NCBI GenBank assembly: GCA_002692725.1
Contig: NZLU01000025.1
Span: forward strand, 124,001 to 188,000
Length of the DNA stretch: 64,000 bases
Direction: 5' to 3'
Origin: Ponticaulis sp.
GTDB taxonomy: Bacteria > Pseudomonadota > Alphaproteobacteria > Caulobacterales > Hyphomonadaceae
Each line of letters starts with the position of its first letter. Position 1 is the first letter of the stretch. The notes under the pieces are model-generated. The model was not told the DNA's origin. It saw nothing but the letters and a program-made list of their open reading frames with translations, and ran no database searches. Position numbers and translations under genes: made by a program. Below are positions 42,937-52,694 of the stretch, in pieces.

Positions 42937-43140
42937 TCGGTGCGTCTTGCTCGTTAAACGGCTTTATCAAGCGAACATCAGTTTTCGGTAGCCCAGCCAA
43001 AGCTGGATACGGCATCTGCAGCAAGTTCGCTAATCCCGACAATCAAATTGCTGTTGCCATTATCTGGTGACAGCGGAGTGCGGGCGCTTTCCCTTATAAG
43101 TAGATAGACGGCAGATTGCTAGTTCTGTAACTTGCCCAAC

Positions 43141-44076
43141 ATGACGCGATTATCCGCCTTGAAACGCTTTCGTGACCGGCAGAAACGGAAGTTTGTGCCA
43201 AGCGTCACGCTAAGTCTGTTTCTGGTTTTGGTCTCATTTGCCGTTTTGGGCCGAATGTTCAGCCTGGAATTCATCGTGACAAAGATATGCGATGCCGAAT
43301 ATTTTCGCGGCGGTGCGCCATCTAACGCAACTGTCGCACCTGTCGAGTGGTTCATCGTTATCGCCATTCTCGCGTTACTGACTCAGCTAGTGCATGCGTT
43401 GACTGGTCTGATACGTCACGATTTTAGATGGCTCGACTTAACACTAGGCAGCGTAAATTTTTTGCTGGCTTTCGGCTTGATTGTGTATTGGGTGGCTGTG
43501 TGGTCAATCTGGCATCCATTTCACCCCGCTACTCGAGTTCTGGACAGATATTCCCTAAGTCTTCCAATCTTACCGACGAAACCTATTGATCTGGGAGTGT
43601 CAGAGTTTCGGACGTTTTTCGGAAATCCGAAATGGGAACCTCTGGACATTCGGCAAAACGGCGAACCTGTTTACCGGCATCGCACGACTGGTGTGATCAT
43701 GGCTCGGGAGAAAGTTCATTCCTGCCAACCAGACTGGGTTCGACAGGCGAATTTTGAACGATTGAAAAAAGCGGGGCGTTGGGATCCTGAAGATTCGACA
43801 GAAGGATTTTCAGACGACTGGTATGACTGGGTTTATCGGGATTCTGAAAACAGGATCATTTATGCCCCTGCATCCAAGTCGGACCCGGCTGGGCGGGCTC
43901 TATTAAAGGAGTTTGAAAACAACCCATCGCCGATAACCAAAGATGAATTTTTCGACATGCTGTGGCGAGAGGAAGAAGCGCGAACACCTCGGCGATCTGC
44001 CCGCGAACGCGCAAATATTTCCTATGACGAGTTCATGGAAAGGTACATGAGGAAAATGGAGCGGAAGGCCCGGTAG
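43141..44076 (+). CDS. Hypothetical membrane protein, about 310 aa
   Basis: It has a basic N-terminus (RLSALKRFRDRQKRKFVP), three or four hydrophobic helices (VTLSLFLVLVSFAVLG, WFIVIAILALLTQLVHALTGL, TLGSVNFLLAFGLIVYWVAVW), then a long soluble C-terminal part rich in aromatic and acidic residues (DDWYDWVYRDSENRIIYAP). It ends with a basic coil (MERYMRKMERKAR). A TTG nine bases upstream is an alternative start. Nothing in it matches a family I know. It is convergent with the phosphodiesterase gene. Confidence 0.5.
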   Translation: MTRLSALKRFRDRQKRKFVPSVTLSLFLVLVSFAVLGRMFSLEFIVTKICDAEYFRGGAPSNATVAPVEWFIVIAILALLTQLVHALTGLIRHDFRWLDLTLGSVNFLLAFGLIVYWVAVWSIWHPFHPATRVLDRYSLSLPILPTKPIDLGVSEFRTFFGNPKWEPLDIRQNGEPVYRHRTTGVIMAREKVHSCQPDWVRQANFERLKKAGRWDPEDSTEGFSDDWYDWVYRDSENRIIYAPASKSDPAGRALLKEFENNPSPITKDEFFDMLWREEEARTPRRSARERANISYDEFMERYMRKMERKAR

Positions 44077-44138
44077 GTGGCAAACCAGCCTGTCTCCTGG
44101 CAAAAGCAGGCGGGCAAATGCCCGGTCTATCGTTTACC

Positions 44139-45098
44139 CTACAGCCCACACACTTCAGCGGCGATATCGTCGCCATTGATGGCTTCGGCGACTTCGAGGG
44201 GCGCGTCGGTGGCGATGAGGGTGAGGCCTGCATCGACCAGTGCCTGAAACTCTGAACCATTACCGTCGGCGAGGTATGTGTCGTCGAGGCGTTCACCGGG
44301 GCGGCCGAGCGTGCCAAATGCGGCCTCGACACCTTCATCCAGCACGCGATCCCAGGCGGCAAAGTCTGGTTCATTCGTGCCGGTCCAGGCGATGAGACTG
44401 TCCTGATTAACACCGCCATCCACGAGCTTCCGGATATCACGCCCGCCAAATGCACTAGCCGTCATCATAAGGTCGGGATTGATGCGCGCGATTTCGAAGG
44501 CCTGATCATCATTATAAGAAATCATAATGACATTGTCTTCGGCGCCTGCAGCCTCAACAGCGGAGACGATATTGGCAAAGCTGGTGGTGGGTTTTTTGTC
44601 GAGTTCGACGATAGCGCCGGTTTCAACCGCCCATTCGAGCGCGTCTGAAAGGCTTGGAATGTCAAAGCCCGTAACCTCGCCATTATTGTCACGGAGTCTG
44701 AGCGTTTGCAGGTCCGTCCAATCCCATTCGGCAACAAAGCCTTCACCTGTTGTCGTACGCGTCAGAGACCGGTCATGCATGAGGAAAAGCACGCCGTCCT
44801 GGCTTTCAGCAATGTCGATTTCAAACACGCGGACGCCTCGATCGAAATTGTATTGCATGGTTTCGATCGCGTTTTCAGGATAGCCCGGATAGGGGCCGCC
44901 ACGATGCGCTGCGATGGCTGTGCCTTTGTTTTCGCGCAGGCAGTCAAAGATTTCCGGAAGGGAAGCGCGCTCTGCCGAAACTGGGGTTGGCTTGCCAGCC
45001 ACTGGGGAAGGCGCGCCTTCGTATATTTCAGATTCGGGTGAACATGCCACTAAAAACAAGGCGATAGCACATAGCGATACTGCGGCAGATTGGCTCAT
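44139..45098 (-). CDS. Glycerophosphodiester phosphodiesterase-like lipoprotein
   Basis: A 319-residue lipoprotein (signal ALFLVAC, lipobox cysteine at 19) followed by a GDPD-type TIM barrel: AAHRGGPYPGYPENAIETM, FEIDIAESQDGVLFLMHDRSLTRTTTGEG, and a third histidine-free segment IVELDKKPTT. Catalytic histidines at HRG and HDR fit the GlpQ/UgpQ fold. It should hydrolyse glycerophosphodiesters in the periplasm, feeding glycerol-3-phosphate. The frame runs much further upstream, but the lipoprotein start at 45098 is the only one giving a signal. Confidence 0.87.
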   Translation of the reverse strand: MSQSAAVSLCAIALFLVACSPESEIYEGAPSPVAGKPTPVSAERASLPEIFDCLRENKGTAIAAHRGGPYPGYPENAIETMQYNFDRGVRVFEIDIAESQDGVLFLMHDRSLTRTTTGEGFVAEWDWTDLQTLRLRDNNGEVTGFDIPSLSDALEWAVETGAIVELDKKPTTSFANIVSAVEAAGAEDNVIMISYNDDQAFEIARINPDLMMTASAFGGRDIRKLVDGGVNQDSLIAWTGTNEPDFAAWDRVLDEGVEAAFGTLGRPGERLDDTYLADGNGSEFQALVDAGLTLIATDAPLEVAEAINGDDIAAEVCGL

Positions 45099-45272
45099 AA
45101 GAGGGGTCCATATAATGAGAACAGGCGAATTTTTACGAAAATAGTGGCCGACAACAAAGGTTTCGTGACGGGCAGGCTTGAACTTTTCTCGTGCCGTGCT
45201 TTCCCTATCACCCAAAATGGCTTTATTGCCATGCCAACGACCACAAACAGGCGTCAATCTCAGGGGAGATAT

Positions 45273-46916
45273 ATGAGCATCATCGGCAAAATGCAGGACT
45301 GGCCTCTCACCGTAAATAAGGTGATCGAGCATGCCAAGATCAATTATCCACGTCAGCGTGTGATCACAAGAACAGTGGAAGGCCCGATCGTTGAGAAGAC
45401 GTATTCCGAGATTTACGACCGGTCTAAACAGGTTTCGAATGCGCTGAAGGGCGACGGGATCAAAAAGGAAGACCGTGTGGCGACGCTGGCATGGAATGGC
45501 TGTCGCCACATGGAAACCTGGTTTGGCGCGATGGGTATCGGCGCTGTCCTGCATACGATCAATCCGCGCCTTCACCCTGACCAGATTGCCTGGATTGCCA
45601 ATGATGCCGAAGACAAGGTTCTGTTTGTCGACCTGACCTTCCTGCCGCTGATCGAAGCTGTGAAAGATAAATTCGAAACGGTTGAGCGGTTTGTCATCTA
45701 TTGTGACCCTGAAAACATGCCGGCGACCGAGCTCAAAAACGCTATTGCGTATGAGCTCTATATTGACGGCCAGAGCCAGGAATGCGTCTGGGGCGATTTC
45801 GACGAAACGACGCCGTGCGGGCTTTGCTATACCTCCGGTACGACGGGCAATCCGAAGGGTGTGCTTTACTCTCACCGTTCCAACGTTTTGCACACACTGA
45901 TGACCGGTATGACCGACGCGCTTGGCATTTCCATCCATGACCGTGTGCTGCCCATCGTGCCGATGTTCCATGCCAATGCCTGGGGGCTGACCTTTGCCTG
46001 TCCGGCCATCGGGGCGGAAATGGTGATGCCAGGACCTGCCATGGATGGTGCCAGCATCTATGAAATGCTGACCAAATATAAGGTCACGATTTCAGCGGCT
46101 GTGCCGACCGTCTGGCTGATGCTGCTTCAGCATCTTGAGCAGAACGATCTGCAATTGCCGGATCTGACGCGTGTTGTGATTGGTGGCTCGGCGGTGCCTG
46201 AGCGCATTCTTCGGACCTTCCAGGACAAATATGGTGTTGAAGTCGGTCATGCCTGGGGCATGACGGAAACCTCGCCGCTTGGTACGATAGGCTCACTGAC
46301 GCCCGAACAGAAAGCGCTGGATTATGACAGCCAGATTACTGCGAAACTGAAGCAGGGGCGTCCGCCATTCGGCGTCGAGATGAAGATCGTCGATGACGAA
46401 GGCAAGGACTTGCCGCGCGATGGCGAGACGTCCGGTCATCTTCTGGTCCGCGGCATGGCGGTTGTCGACACCTATTACAAAGGCGCTGGCGGCGATGGCG
46501 GCAGCGTTCTGGATGAAGACGGCTGGTTTGACACAGGCGATGTCGCCAACCTTGATGACCAGGGCTTTATGCAGATCACGGACCGTTCGAAGGATGTGAT
46601 CAAATCCGGTGGTGAGTGGATTTCATCGATCGATATCGAGAATTTTGCGGTAGGCCATGACAAGGTCGCGAATGCTGCGGCTATCGGCATTTACCACCCG
46701 AAATGGGATGAGCGTCCGTTGCTGATCGTGCAGCTGCATGAAGGTCAGACTGCGACGAAGGAAGAGATTCTCAAACAGCTCGAAGGCAAGATCGCCAAAT
46801 GGTGGACGCCGGATGATGTTGCCTTTGTGGATGCCATTCCGCTGGGGGCAACTGGCAAGATCAACAAGCTGGCGCTTCGCGAGCAGTTCAAAGACTATAA
46901 ACTGCCAACCTATTAA
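45273..46916 (+). CDS. Fatty-acid--CoA ligase (AMP-forming)
   Basis: A 547-residue ANL-superfamily acyl-CoA synthetase. ATG 45273 has GGGGAG before it; an in-frame extension upstream lacks similarity. Motifs in order: [18 protein letters not shown] (ATP binding), [13 protein letters not shown], and the hinge/motor [23 protein letters not shown], with the terminal catalytic lysine in [15 protein letters not shown]. The layout is that of the medium/long-chain ligases used in beta-oxidation. It precedes an M24 peptidase gene in the same direction by 75 bases. Confidence 0.9.
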   Translation: MSIIGKMQDWPLTVNKVIEHAKINYPRQRVITRTVEGPIVEKTYSEIYDRSKQVSNALKGDGIKKEDRVATLAWNGCRHMETWFGAMGIGAVLHTINPRLHPDQIAWIANDAEDKVLFVDLTFLPLIEAVKDKFETVERFVIYCDPENMPATELKNAIAYELYIDGQSQECVWGDFDETTPCGLCYTSGTTGNPKGVLYSHRSNVLHTLMTGMTDALGISIHDRVLPIVPMFHANAWGLTFACPAIGAEMVMPGPAMDGASIYEMLTKYKVTISAAVPTVWLMLLQHLEQNDLQLPDLTRVVIGGSAVPERILRTFQDKYGVEVGHAWGMTETSPLGTIGSLTPEQKALDYDSQITAKLKQGRPPFGVEMKIVDDEGKDLPRDGETSGHLLVRGMAVVDTYYKGAGGDGGSVLDEDGWFDTGDVANLDDQGFMQITDRSKDVIKSGGEWISSIDIENFAVGHDKVANAAAIGIYHPKWDERPLLIVQLHEGQTATKEEILKQLEGKIAKWWTPDDVAFVDAIPLGATGKINKLALREQFKDYKLPTY

Positions 46917-46991
46917 GCGGGTGAGTTGACGCTTTAGGGATTCCCTCTACGACTTGGTTTTTATCCTGAAGAACAAGGACACAGACCGGTC

Positions 46992-48248
46992 ATGCCATTC
47001 AGCAAGCGGGAATTCCTGAAGGCGACGGCCGGACTTGGCGTCGCAAGCGGTCTGGGTGCCTTCGCGGCGCGTCCGGCACGGTCTGAAGATGAGCTGCCAG
47101 ATATGGCTGCGGCCGCGCAGCCTATCTCTGCGGACGAACATCAGGCGCGATTAGAAAAGGCACAGTCTCTGATGCAGGCGCAAGGGATTTCTGCGCTGGT
47201 GCTCGAGGCGGGTTCGGCGCTGGTCTATTTCACCGGCATTCAATGGTGGCGGTCTGAACGCTTCACCGGCGTGATTGTGCCGGCTGATGGCGCTCCGGTC
47301 GCGATTACCCCGTATTTTGAAGAACCGTCCATACGCGAAAGCGTGAAGGTCGATATCAGCATCCGTACCTGGAATGAGCATGAAAATCCGTTTGCCCTGG
47401 TGGCGGGTGTACTCACCGATGCTGGCCTGAGTGAGGGCAAGATTGCCATTGAAGAAACGGTTCGCCATTTCATTTCGCAAGGCATTGCGGAAGCCGCGCC
47501 CGCATTCGAGATTGTCTCGGGCATGTCGGTGACACGCGGTGTGCGCATGTTCAAATCGCCTGCTGAGCTGGCGCTGATGCAGACCGCCAATGATATCACG
47601 CTGGCGGCCTATAAACATCTCTATCCGCAGATCGAAGCGGGTATGAACCAGTTCGATGTTTCTTCCATTATGAGCCAGACCACATCGAAGCTCGGCGGCA
47701 GCGTCGAGTTTTCAATGGTTCTGCTGAATGAGGCGAGCGCATATCCGCACGGGTCTGGTTCGCGGCAGACGGTGAAGGAGGGCTCGATCATTCTCATGGA
47801 TTGCGGGTGCGGGGTTCATGATTATGAATCCGACATTTCGCGCACCTGGGTGTTTGGTGAACCGACGCAGAAACAGCGCGATGTCTGGAATACCGTGAAG
47901 CGCGGACAGGAAATCGCGCTTGAAACCGCGCAGATTGGGACGCCCGCTGGCAAGGTCGATGCTGAGGTCCGCAAATATTATGAAAGCCTGGGCTATGGGC
48001 CCGGATATAAAACGCCCGGCCTGTCGCATCGTCTGGGGCATGGGATCGGATTGGATGGCCATGAGCCTGTGAACTTTGTTGGCGGCGAAGAGACACCGCT
48101 GGCGCCCGGCATGTGCTTCTCAAACGAGCCTGGCATTTATGAGTTTGGCGCATTTGGCGTGCGGTTAGAGGATTGCCTTTACATCACTGAGGATGGCCCC
48201 AAACTCTTCACGGCTTTTTCTCCCTCTATTGATCAGCCGTTCGGATGA
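46992..48248 (+). CDS. M24 family metallopeptidase (Xaa-Pro peptidase-like), exported
   Basis: A 418-residue pita-bread fold protein. Metal ligands of M24 are all present: DCGCGVHDYESDISRTW, LGHGIGLDG, SNEPGIYEF and VRLEDCLYIT; the substrate-side histidine is in SAYPHGSG. The N-terminus FSKREFLKATAGLGVASGLGAF is a signal of the Tat type, but the twin arginine is reduced to Lys-Arg, so export may be weak. Creatinase or proline dipeptidase activity is possible. It overlaps nothing; the next gene begins a few bases after its stop. Confidence 0.85.
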   Translation: MPFSKREFLKATAGLGVASGLGAFAARPARSEDELPDMAAAAQPISADEHQARLEKAQSLMQAQGISALVLEAGSALVYFTGIQWWRSERFTGVIVPADGAPVAITPYFEEPSIRESVKVDISIRTWNEHENPFALVAGVLTDAGLSEGKIAIEETVRHFISQGIAEAAPAFEIVSGMSVTRGVRMFKSPAELALMQTANDITLAAYKHLYPQIEAGMNQFDVSSIMSQTTSKLGGSVEFSMVLLNEASAYPHGSGSRQTVKEGSIILMDCGCGVHDYESDISRTWVFGEPTQKQRDVWNTVKRGQEIALETAQIGTPAGKVDAEVRKYYESLGYGPGYKTPGLSHRLGHGIGLDGHEPVNFVGGEETPLAPGMCFSNEPGIYEFGAFGVRLEDCLYITEDGPKLFTAFSPSIDQPFG

Positions 48249-48252
48249 TGGC

Positions 48253-49347
48253 GTGACTGGACAGATCGACGTTTCTCTTATTTTGCCGACGCGCAATGAA
48301 GCGGGGAATATTTCAGAGGCGATCCGATTAGCCGGTGAGGCTCTGGCTGATATTTCGTTTGAAATCATTGTTGTCGATGATGACAGTCCGGATGGCACAG
48401 CTGACCTGGTGCGCAGAATCGCTGCCGAAGATCGTCATGTCAGGCTTATCCAGCGTGTTGGACGGCGAGGGCTTGCCTCGGCCTGCATAGAGGGCGCGCT
48501 GGCGGCGTCTGGCCGGGTTGTGGCGGTGATGGACGCCGATTTGCAGCATGACGAGCGAATTTTGCCAGACCTTGTTCGCCCTGTGCTGAGTGGCGAGGCC
48601 GATCTGTCGGTTGGTACGCGCTATTCGGAGGGGGGCGGCACGGATGGCTGGTCAGATGTGCGACAATCGCAATCGGCCTTTGCGACGAAACTCGCATCGC
48701 GGTTCATGAAAGCTGATCTCAGCGATCCGATGTCCGGCTTTTTCGCAATGTCGGCAGATCACTTTCGGTCGTTGATTCCCTCGCTCTCAGGACGCGGTTT
48801 TAAAATCCTGCTCGATATTGTGTTCTCCAGCAAAGAACCGCTCCGGCTTCACGAAGTGCCCTTCACATTCCGGGGACGTGAAGTGGGCGAAAGCAAGCTG
48901 GATGCGCCAACGGCTCTGCAATTCCTAATGATGCTGTATGACCGGGCGCTGGGCCATATCATCCCGGCCCGGTTTGCCTTGTTTGCGGTCGTTGGCGGAC
49001 TGGGCGTGCTGGTGCATATGGCCATGCTGATGCTGGTCTTTCAGGGCTTCGGGGCCTCATTTCTCATCGGCCAGACCGTCGCTGTGCTGGCTGCCATGAC
49101 CTTCAATTTCTTCCTGAATAATCTACTGACCTTTCATGATGTCCGTCTGAAAGGCTGGGCGCTGGTGAAAGGCTGGTGCAGCTTCTGTTTGATCTGCGGG
49201 CTGGGCGCGATCGCGAATGTGGGGGTGGCGTCCTATCTGTTCAGCCAGACAGGCGTTATGTGGACGGTGTCAGCTTTGGCAGGCATTCTCGTTGGCGCGG
49301 TCTGGAATTTCGTGATGTCATCCCGATTTACCTGGGGGAGGCTCTGA
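48253..49347 (+). CDS. GT2 polyprenyl-phosphate glycosyltransferase with GtrA membrane domain
   Basis: From GTG 48253, five bases after the previous stop, the product is about 364 residues. The GT2 domain has SLILPTRNEAGNI, VVDDDSPDGTADLV, the catalytic VMDADLQHDER and SGFFAMS, as in dolichol-phosphate mannose synthases. The C-terminal part is a four-helix GtrA domain (FALFAVVGGLGVLVHMAMLMLVF..., then FNFFLNNLLTF). It is predicted to build a polyprenyl-phosphate sugar on the inner face for flipping across the membrane. The convergent gene is a PMT-type transferase that could use the sugar. Earlier codons in the frame overlap the peptidase and are less likely. Confidence 0.88.
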   Translation: MTGQIDVSLILPTRNEAGNISEAIRLAGEALADISFEIIVVDDDSPDGTADLVRRIAAEDRHVRLIQRVGRRGLASACIEGALAASGRVVAVMDADLQHDERILPDLVRPVLSGEADLSVGTRYSEGGGTDGWSDVRQSQSAFATKLASRFMKADLSDPMSGFFAMSADHFRSLIPSLSGRGFKILLDIVFSSKEPLRLHEVPFTFRGREVGESKLDAPTALQFLMMLYDRALGHIIPARFALFAVVGGLGVLVHMAMLMLVFQGFGASFLIGQTVAVLAAMTFNFFLNNLLTFHDVRLKGWALVKGWCSFCLICGLGAIANVGVASYLFSQTGVMWTVSALAGILVGAVWNFVMSSRFTWGRL

Positions 49348-49351
49348 GCCG

Positions 49352-50647
49352 TCAGCTCCAGCTGTCCAGCCAGATATAGTTCAGCCATTGATGCTGAGGC
49401 ATTTTCGTCGCGTAGACCACGGGCAGGAAGTAAAGATACGCAATGGCGCTTGCCGTCAGGACGCTCCAATATGCGCCCCTCCTTAATTTCCCTTTCGGTA
49501 CGAGCGAGACACAGGCGGTCACCACAAAACACATGATAATGGCCGAGCCATGATAATAAAACAGAAAGCCGATCTGCTTTGGAATGATGGCAAAGGCCAG
49601 CCAGCTCATCAGAAAGACAAACGCAATCCGAAAGGGTAAAGCGATCTGCCTGCGCAGACTTTCAACCAGACACGCGACGAGTGCGAGGAGTCCGCCCCAG
49701 TATATCACCGGATTGCCAAGATAAAGTATTGCGCGGTGTTTCTCATCGGGTGTGTCGAGGAATTCATACCAGATGGGTTCCAGCATGAGCGGCCAGCTCC
49801 ACCAATCGCTTTCATAAGTGTTTTCAGCGAGCGGCATGGTCTGCAGCTCGATCATGTGGACATGGAAGGTGAAGAGGTCGAAGAGGCTGGTCAGCGGGTC
49901 CTGTTCAAGGTGATAGGCCGGAATGAATGTTGCCGCATAGGCGAGGAGGCTGGGCACGCCGAACAGCGCTCCGACCACCAGAAAGCTGAGATTTGAGAGG
50001 GTCGGAAACCCGCGGCCAAACAGAACGTCTAATAGAGGACGCCGGGCCTTAAGTGTCGCCTGAAGACGCTGGCCGAACAGAAAGATCAGCGCGAAAACCG
50101 CGTAGATTCCGGCCGTCCATTTCGCAGCCGTTGCAAGGCCGAGCAAAATGCCGGACAAAATCAGCAAAGCTGCTGTCAGACCTTTTGACGACTTCAAATC
50201 CGTAGCGATCAGCAGACCCGCGACGGACATGGCAAACAATGGCCATGTGATGGTGTCCAGCATGGCTGTCCGTGCCTGCACAACATACATGATGTTGAAG
50301 AGGATGAGGAGCGCGGTCAGAGCTGCCAGTGTTGGTGATCTGAAAACACGAAAAGCGATTTCAAAACAAGCCAGAACGCCGAGAATTGAAAGAAGCGCAC
50401 CAGGGAGGCGCCACCCCATGGCGTTGTCGCCAAAAATCCAGATTCCGAGCGCAATCACCTCTTTGGCAAAGAGCGGGTGCTCGGGATTCCGGTTCTCGGT
50501 CAGCGAAAGAAGGCTGCGTGCGGCTGGCACGTAATGGGTTTCGTCAAATACCAGAGTCTCAATGTTCGACAGGCCCGGCAGAATCAAAACGCATGCCGCA
50601 AATAGAATGGCGAAGCGGAACAAATTTGGATGTGCAAAAGATGGCAT
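49352..50647 (-). CDS. PMT-type dolichyl-phosphate-sugar--acceptor glycosyltransferase
   Basis: A 431-residue integral membrane GT-C protein with about ten helices. The first external loop carries FDETHYVPAARSL, with the acidic pair of the PMT family, followed by HPLFAKEVIALGIWIFG, the equivalent of HPPLGK in protein mannosyltransferases. The later loop, LENTYESDWWSWPLMLEPIWYEF-like sequence, is also seen in PMT-family members. It should transfer a sugar from a polyprenyl-phosphate donor to protein or lipid on the periplasmic face. The convergent GT2-GtrA gene ends four bases away. Confidence 0.85.
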   Translation of the reverse strand: MPSFAHPNLFRFAILFAACVLILPGLSNIETLVFDETHYVPAARSLLSLTENRNPEHPLFAKEVIALGIWIFGDNAMGWRLPGALLSILGVLACFEIAFRVFRSPTLAALTALLILFNIMYVVQARTAMLDTITWPLFAMSVAGLLIATDLKSSKGLTAALLILSGILLGLATAAKWTAGIYAVFALIFLFGQRLQATLKARRPLLDVLFGRGFPTLSNLSFLVVGALFGVPSLLAYAATFIPAYHLEQDPLTSLFDLFTFHVHMIELQTMPLAENTYESDWWSWPLMLEPIWYEFLDTPDEKHRAILYLGNPVIYWGGLLALVACLVESLRRQIALPFRIAFVFLMSWLAFAIIPKQIGFLFYYHGSAIIMCFVVTACVSLVPKGKLRRGAYWSVLTASAIAYLYFLPVVYATKMPQHQWLNYIWLDSWS

Positions 50648-50789
50648 GCAGATTCGTCCGTGAGAATGAGGCTAGCGATATGGCGGTCATTGGACCTCGG
50701 GTCAAATACCTCGCCTCGTTAGAGATTCCGATTTTTGTTTTGCGCATAGTCGCGCTAAGACAATGAATTCACAGGTTTGGAGTTACCCT

Positions 50790-51722
50790 ATGGCATATTC
50801 GAGTCGACGAGGTGGTATTCGTCTCTGGCTGGCTGGACTGGTGTTCTTATTGGCTGTCGCTTTACCGGTCTGGTTTGCGGTTGCAGCATTGGGGGTAAAG
50901 TTCGAATTCTGGGATTATCAGGTAGGTCTGGGAACGCTGACCCGTGACTGGGGCGCGAAGTTTACGACCGCTGTTCTTCTGGCAGGGCTGGTTCTTCTCT
51001 TGCTGGGGCTGATTAAAGCGCCGCGCGTGCGCACAGTGATTCTGTCGATCCTGATTTTGCTGATTGCCGGATTATGCATGGGGCGCCTGCTCGCGATGAA
51101 ATCCGTCGCTGAAAGCCTGCCGCCAATTCACGATGTTCAGACGGATTGGTCTGATCCGATCATGTTCACAGATGCCATGATGGAATTGCGCGGTGATGAG
51201 AGTAATCCGGTGCAGGCTGACCCGGTCATTTCGCCTGTCATTACCCGCATTGAGCAGAATTTCGAGGCCCAGAAGGAGAAAGCTCAGTCTGGCGGCTTCT
51301 CCAAATTCATGTGGGATACGCAGGTCGCGCTCGGTATGCAGAGCGATGTTTTCTATTGGAAAGACCTGGCAGGTCAGCGCGTCGCGGACGAGCAGGCCAG
51401 GGCTTATCCAGAGATCGAGCCGATTATCGTAGCGCAGGCACCAGACACTGTGTTTCAGGTCGCTGAAGAAGTGCTTGCGAGCATGGATATGGAATTTGTG
51501 ACCCGCAGCCAGGGCCGGGGCATTCTGGAAGCGACAGCGAGCACGCAATGGTTCGGGTTTAAGGACGATGTCGCCGTTCGTATCCGCCCTGAAGGTGATG
51601 GCAGCCGCGTGGATATCCGATCGGTTTCGCGGGTCGGCCTGTCCGATCTCGGCGCGAATGCCAAGCGGGTTGAAGCGATTTCAAATGAGCTCGAAAGCCG
51701 GTTATCAGAACAAGCAAGCTGA
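50790..51722 (+). CDS. DUF1499 membrane protein
   Basis: From ATG 50790, with GGAG seven bases before, the product is 310 residues. It has three N-terminal helices (IRLWLAGLVFLLAVALPVW, TTAVLLAGLVLLLLGLI, TVILSILILLIAGLCMG), then a soluble DUF1499 domain (SDPIMFTDAMMELRGDESNP, then GRGILEATASTQWFGFKDDVAVRIRP). The DUF1499 fold is widespread in proteobacteria and plants with no known activity. A first ATG at 50763 adds nine residues without a ribosome site. It is convergent with the MBL-fold gene. Confidence 0.85.
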   Translation: MAYSSRRGGIRLWLAGLVFLLAVALPVWFAVAALGVKFEFWDYQVGLGTLTRDWGAKFTTAVLLAGLVLLLLGLIKAPRVRTVILSILILLIAGLCMGRLLAMKSVAESLPPIHDVQTDWSDPIMFTDAMMELRGDESNPVQADPVISPVITRIEQNFEAQKEKAQSGGFSKFMWDTQVALGMQSDVFYWKDLAGQRVADEQARAYPEIEPIIVAQAPDTVFQVAEEVLASMDMEFVTRSQGRGILEATASTQWFGFKDDVAVRIRPEGDGSRVDIRSVSRVGLSDLGANAKRVEAISNELESRLSEQAS

Positions 51723-51750
51723 TCGGGAGCGTCCCGGTCAGTCTCTCTGA

Positions 51751-52659
51751 TCAGTTTGCTTCCGCGATCTCGTAAGTGCCGGTAATGTCCGGCAGGCCTT
51801 CAACGGTTACGCGGCCCTCTTCAACGAGGTGGATCATGTGACCGAGCACTGAGTGGCATGCGGCGGGATGCAGTCTGTTATCAATGTCGGCATAGATGGT
51901 TTTCACCATTTGCGGAATGCGCGTATCGCCAGCCTGAAGGCGTGACAGAATGGCTGCCTCGCGCGCTTTGCGGTGGTCGATATAGGCCTGAATGAAGCCG
52001 ACCGGATCTTCGATCACAGGCGGGCCATGGGTCGGGAATATCGCACTGAAGCCGCGATCGCGAACCTTTGCGAGACTGTCCAGATACTGCCCCATATTCC
52101 CATCCGGCGGTGAAATCACCGTTGTTGACCAACCCATAATGTGGTCACCGGAGAAGAGAACATTCTCTTCCTTCAGGTCAAAGCAGATATGGTTTGATGT
52201 GTGTCCCGGCGTTTCAATGACTTCAATCGTCCAGTCTGGTCCTTTGGCGACAAATCCTTCGCCGATGGTTTCGTCCGGGCGGAAAGAAAGGTCGTCGCCT
52301 GCTTCCATGCGAACTTCGGATTCTGTCGGGATAGCTGGCCCCTTCGCATAGACTTTGCAGCCAGCCCATTCGGCGAGGGGGTGGGCGAGAGGGGAATGGT
52401 CCATATGGCTATGGGTCACGAATACATGACTCACGGTTTCGCCTTCCAGCGCGGCTTTCAGCGCTTCGAAATGCGCTTCCGTGTTGGGGCCGGGATCGAT
52501 CACAGCAACAGTGCCGGTGCCGATAATGTAGACGCCCGTACCTGTATAGGTGAAAGAGCCTGGGTTGTCGGCAATGACGCGGCGGATGAGCGGGCTCATC
52601 TGCGTGACTTTGCCGTATTCGAAATCCATTTTCTGGACAAATGGGATTTTCGTCGCCAT
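51751..52659 (-). CDS. Metallo-beta-lactamase-fold hydrolase (LACTB2-like)
   Basis: A 302-residue protein with the binuclear metal motif HSHMDHSPLAHPL, a later TPGHTSNHICFDL and FSGDHIMGWS, and a C-terminal helical winged domain (LHPAACHSVLGHMIHLVEEGRVTVEG) as in LACTB2-like enzymes. Roles in the family range from RNA endonuclease to thioester or lactone hydrolase; no resistance role is implied. It starts 35 bases after the ATP-grasp-like gene's stop on the same strand and is probably co-transcribed. Confidence 0.88.
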   Translation of the reverse strand: MATKIPFVQKMDFEYGKVTQMSPLIRRVIADNPGSFTYTGTGVYIIGTGTVAVIDPGPNTEAHFEALKAALEGETVSHVFVTHSHMDHSPLAHPLAEWAGCKVYAKGPAIPTESEVRMEAGDDLSFRPDETIGEGFVAKGPDWTIEVIETPGHTSNHICFDLKEENVLFSGDHIMGWSTTVISPPDGNMGQYLDSLAKVRDRGFSAIFPTHGPPVIEDPVGFIQAYIDHRKAREAAILSRLQAGDTRIPQMVKTIYADIDNRLHPAACHSVLGHMIHLVEEGRVTVEGLPDITGTYEIAEAN

Positions 52660-52694
52660 TCCCGAATTCTCTCTCTTCAGTTCCTGGCCGACTG

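Noticed and set aside
42937..43140. Gap of about 200 bases considered for a small RNA or tRNA
   Set aside because: No cloverleaf, no T-loop consensus and no strong hairpin were found.
44139..45971. 610-codon frame reaching far upstream of the phosphodiesterase
   Set aside because: Only the last 319 residues match the GDPD family and start with a lipoprotein signal; the rest is antisense to the acyl-CoA ligase gene.
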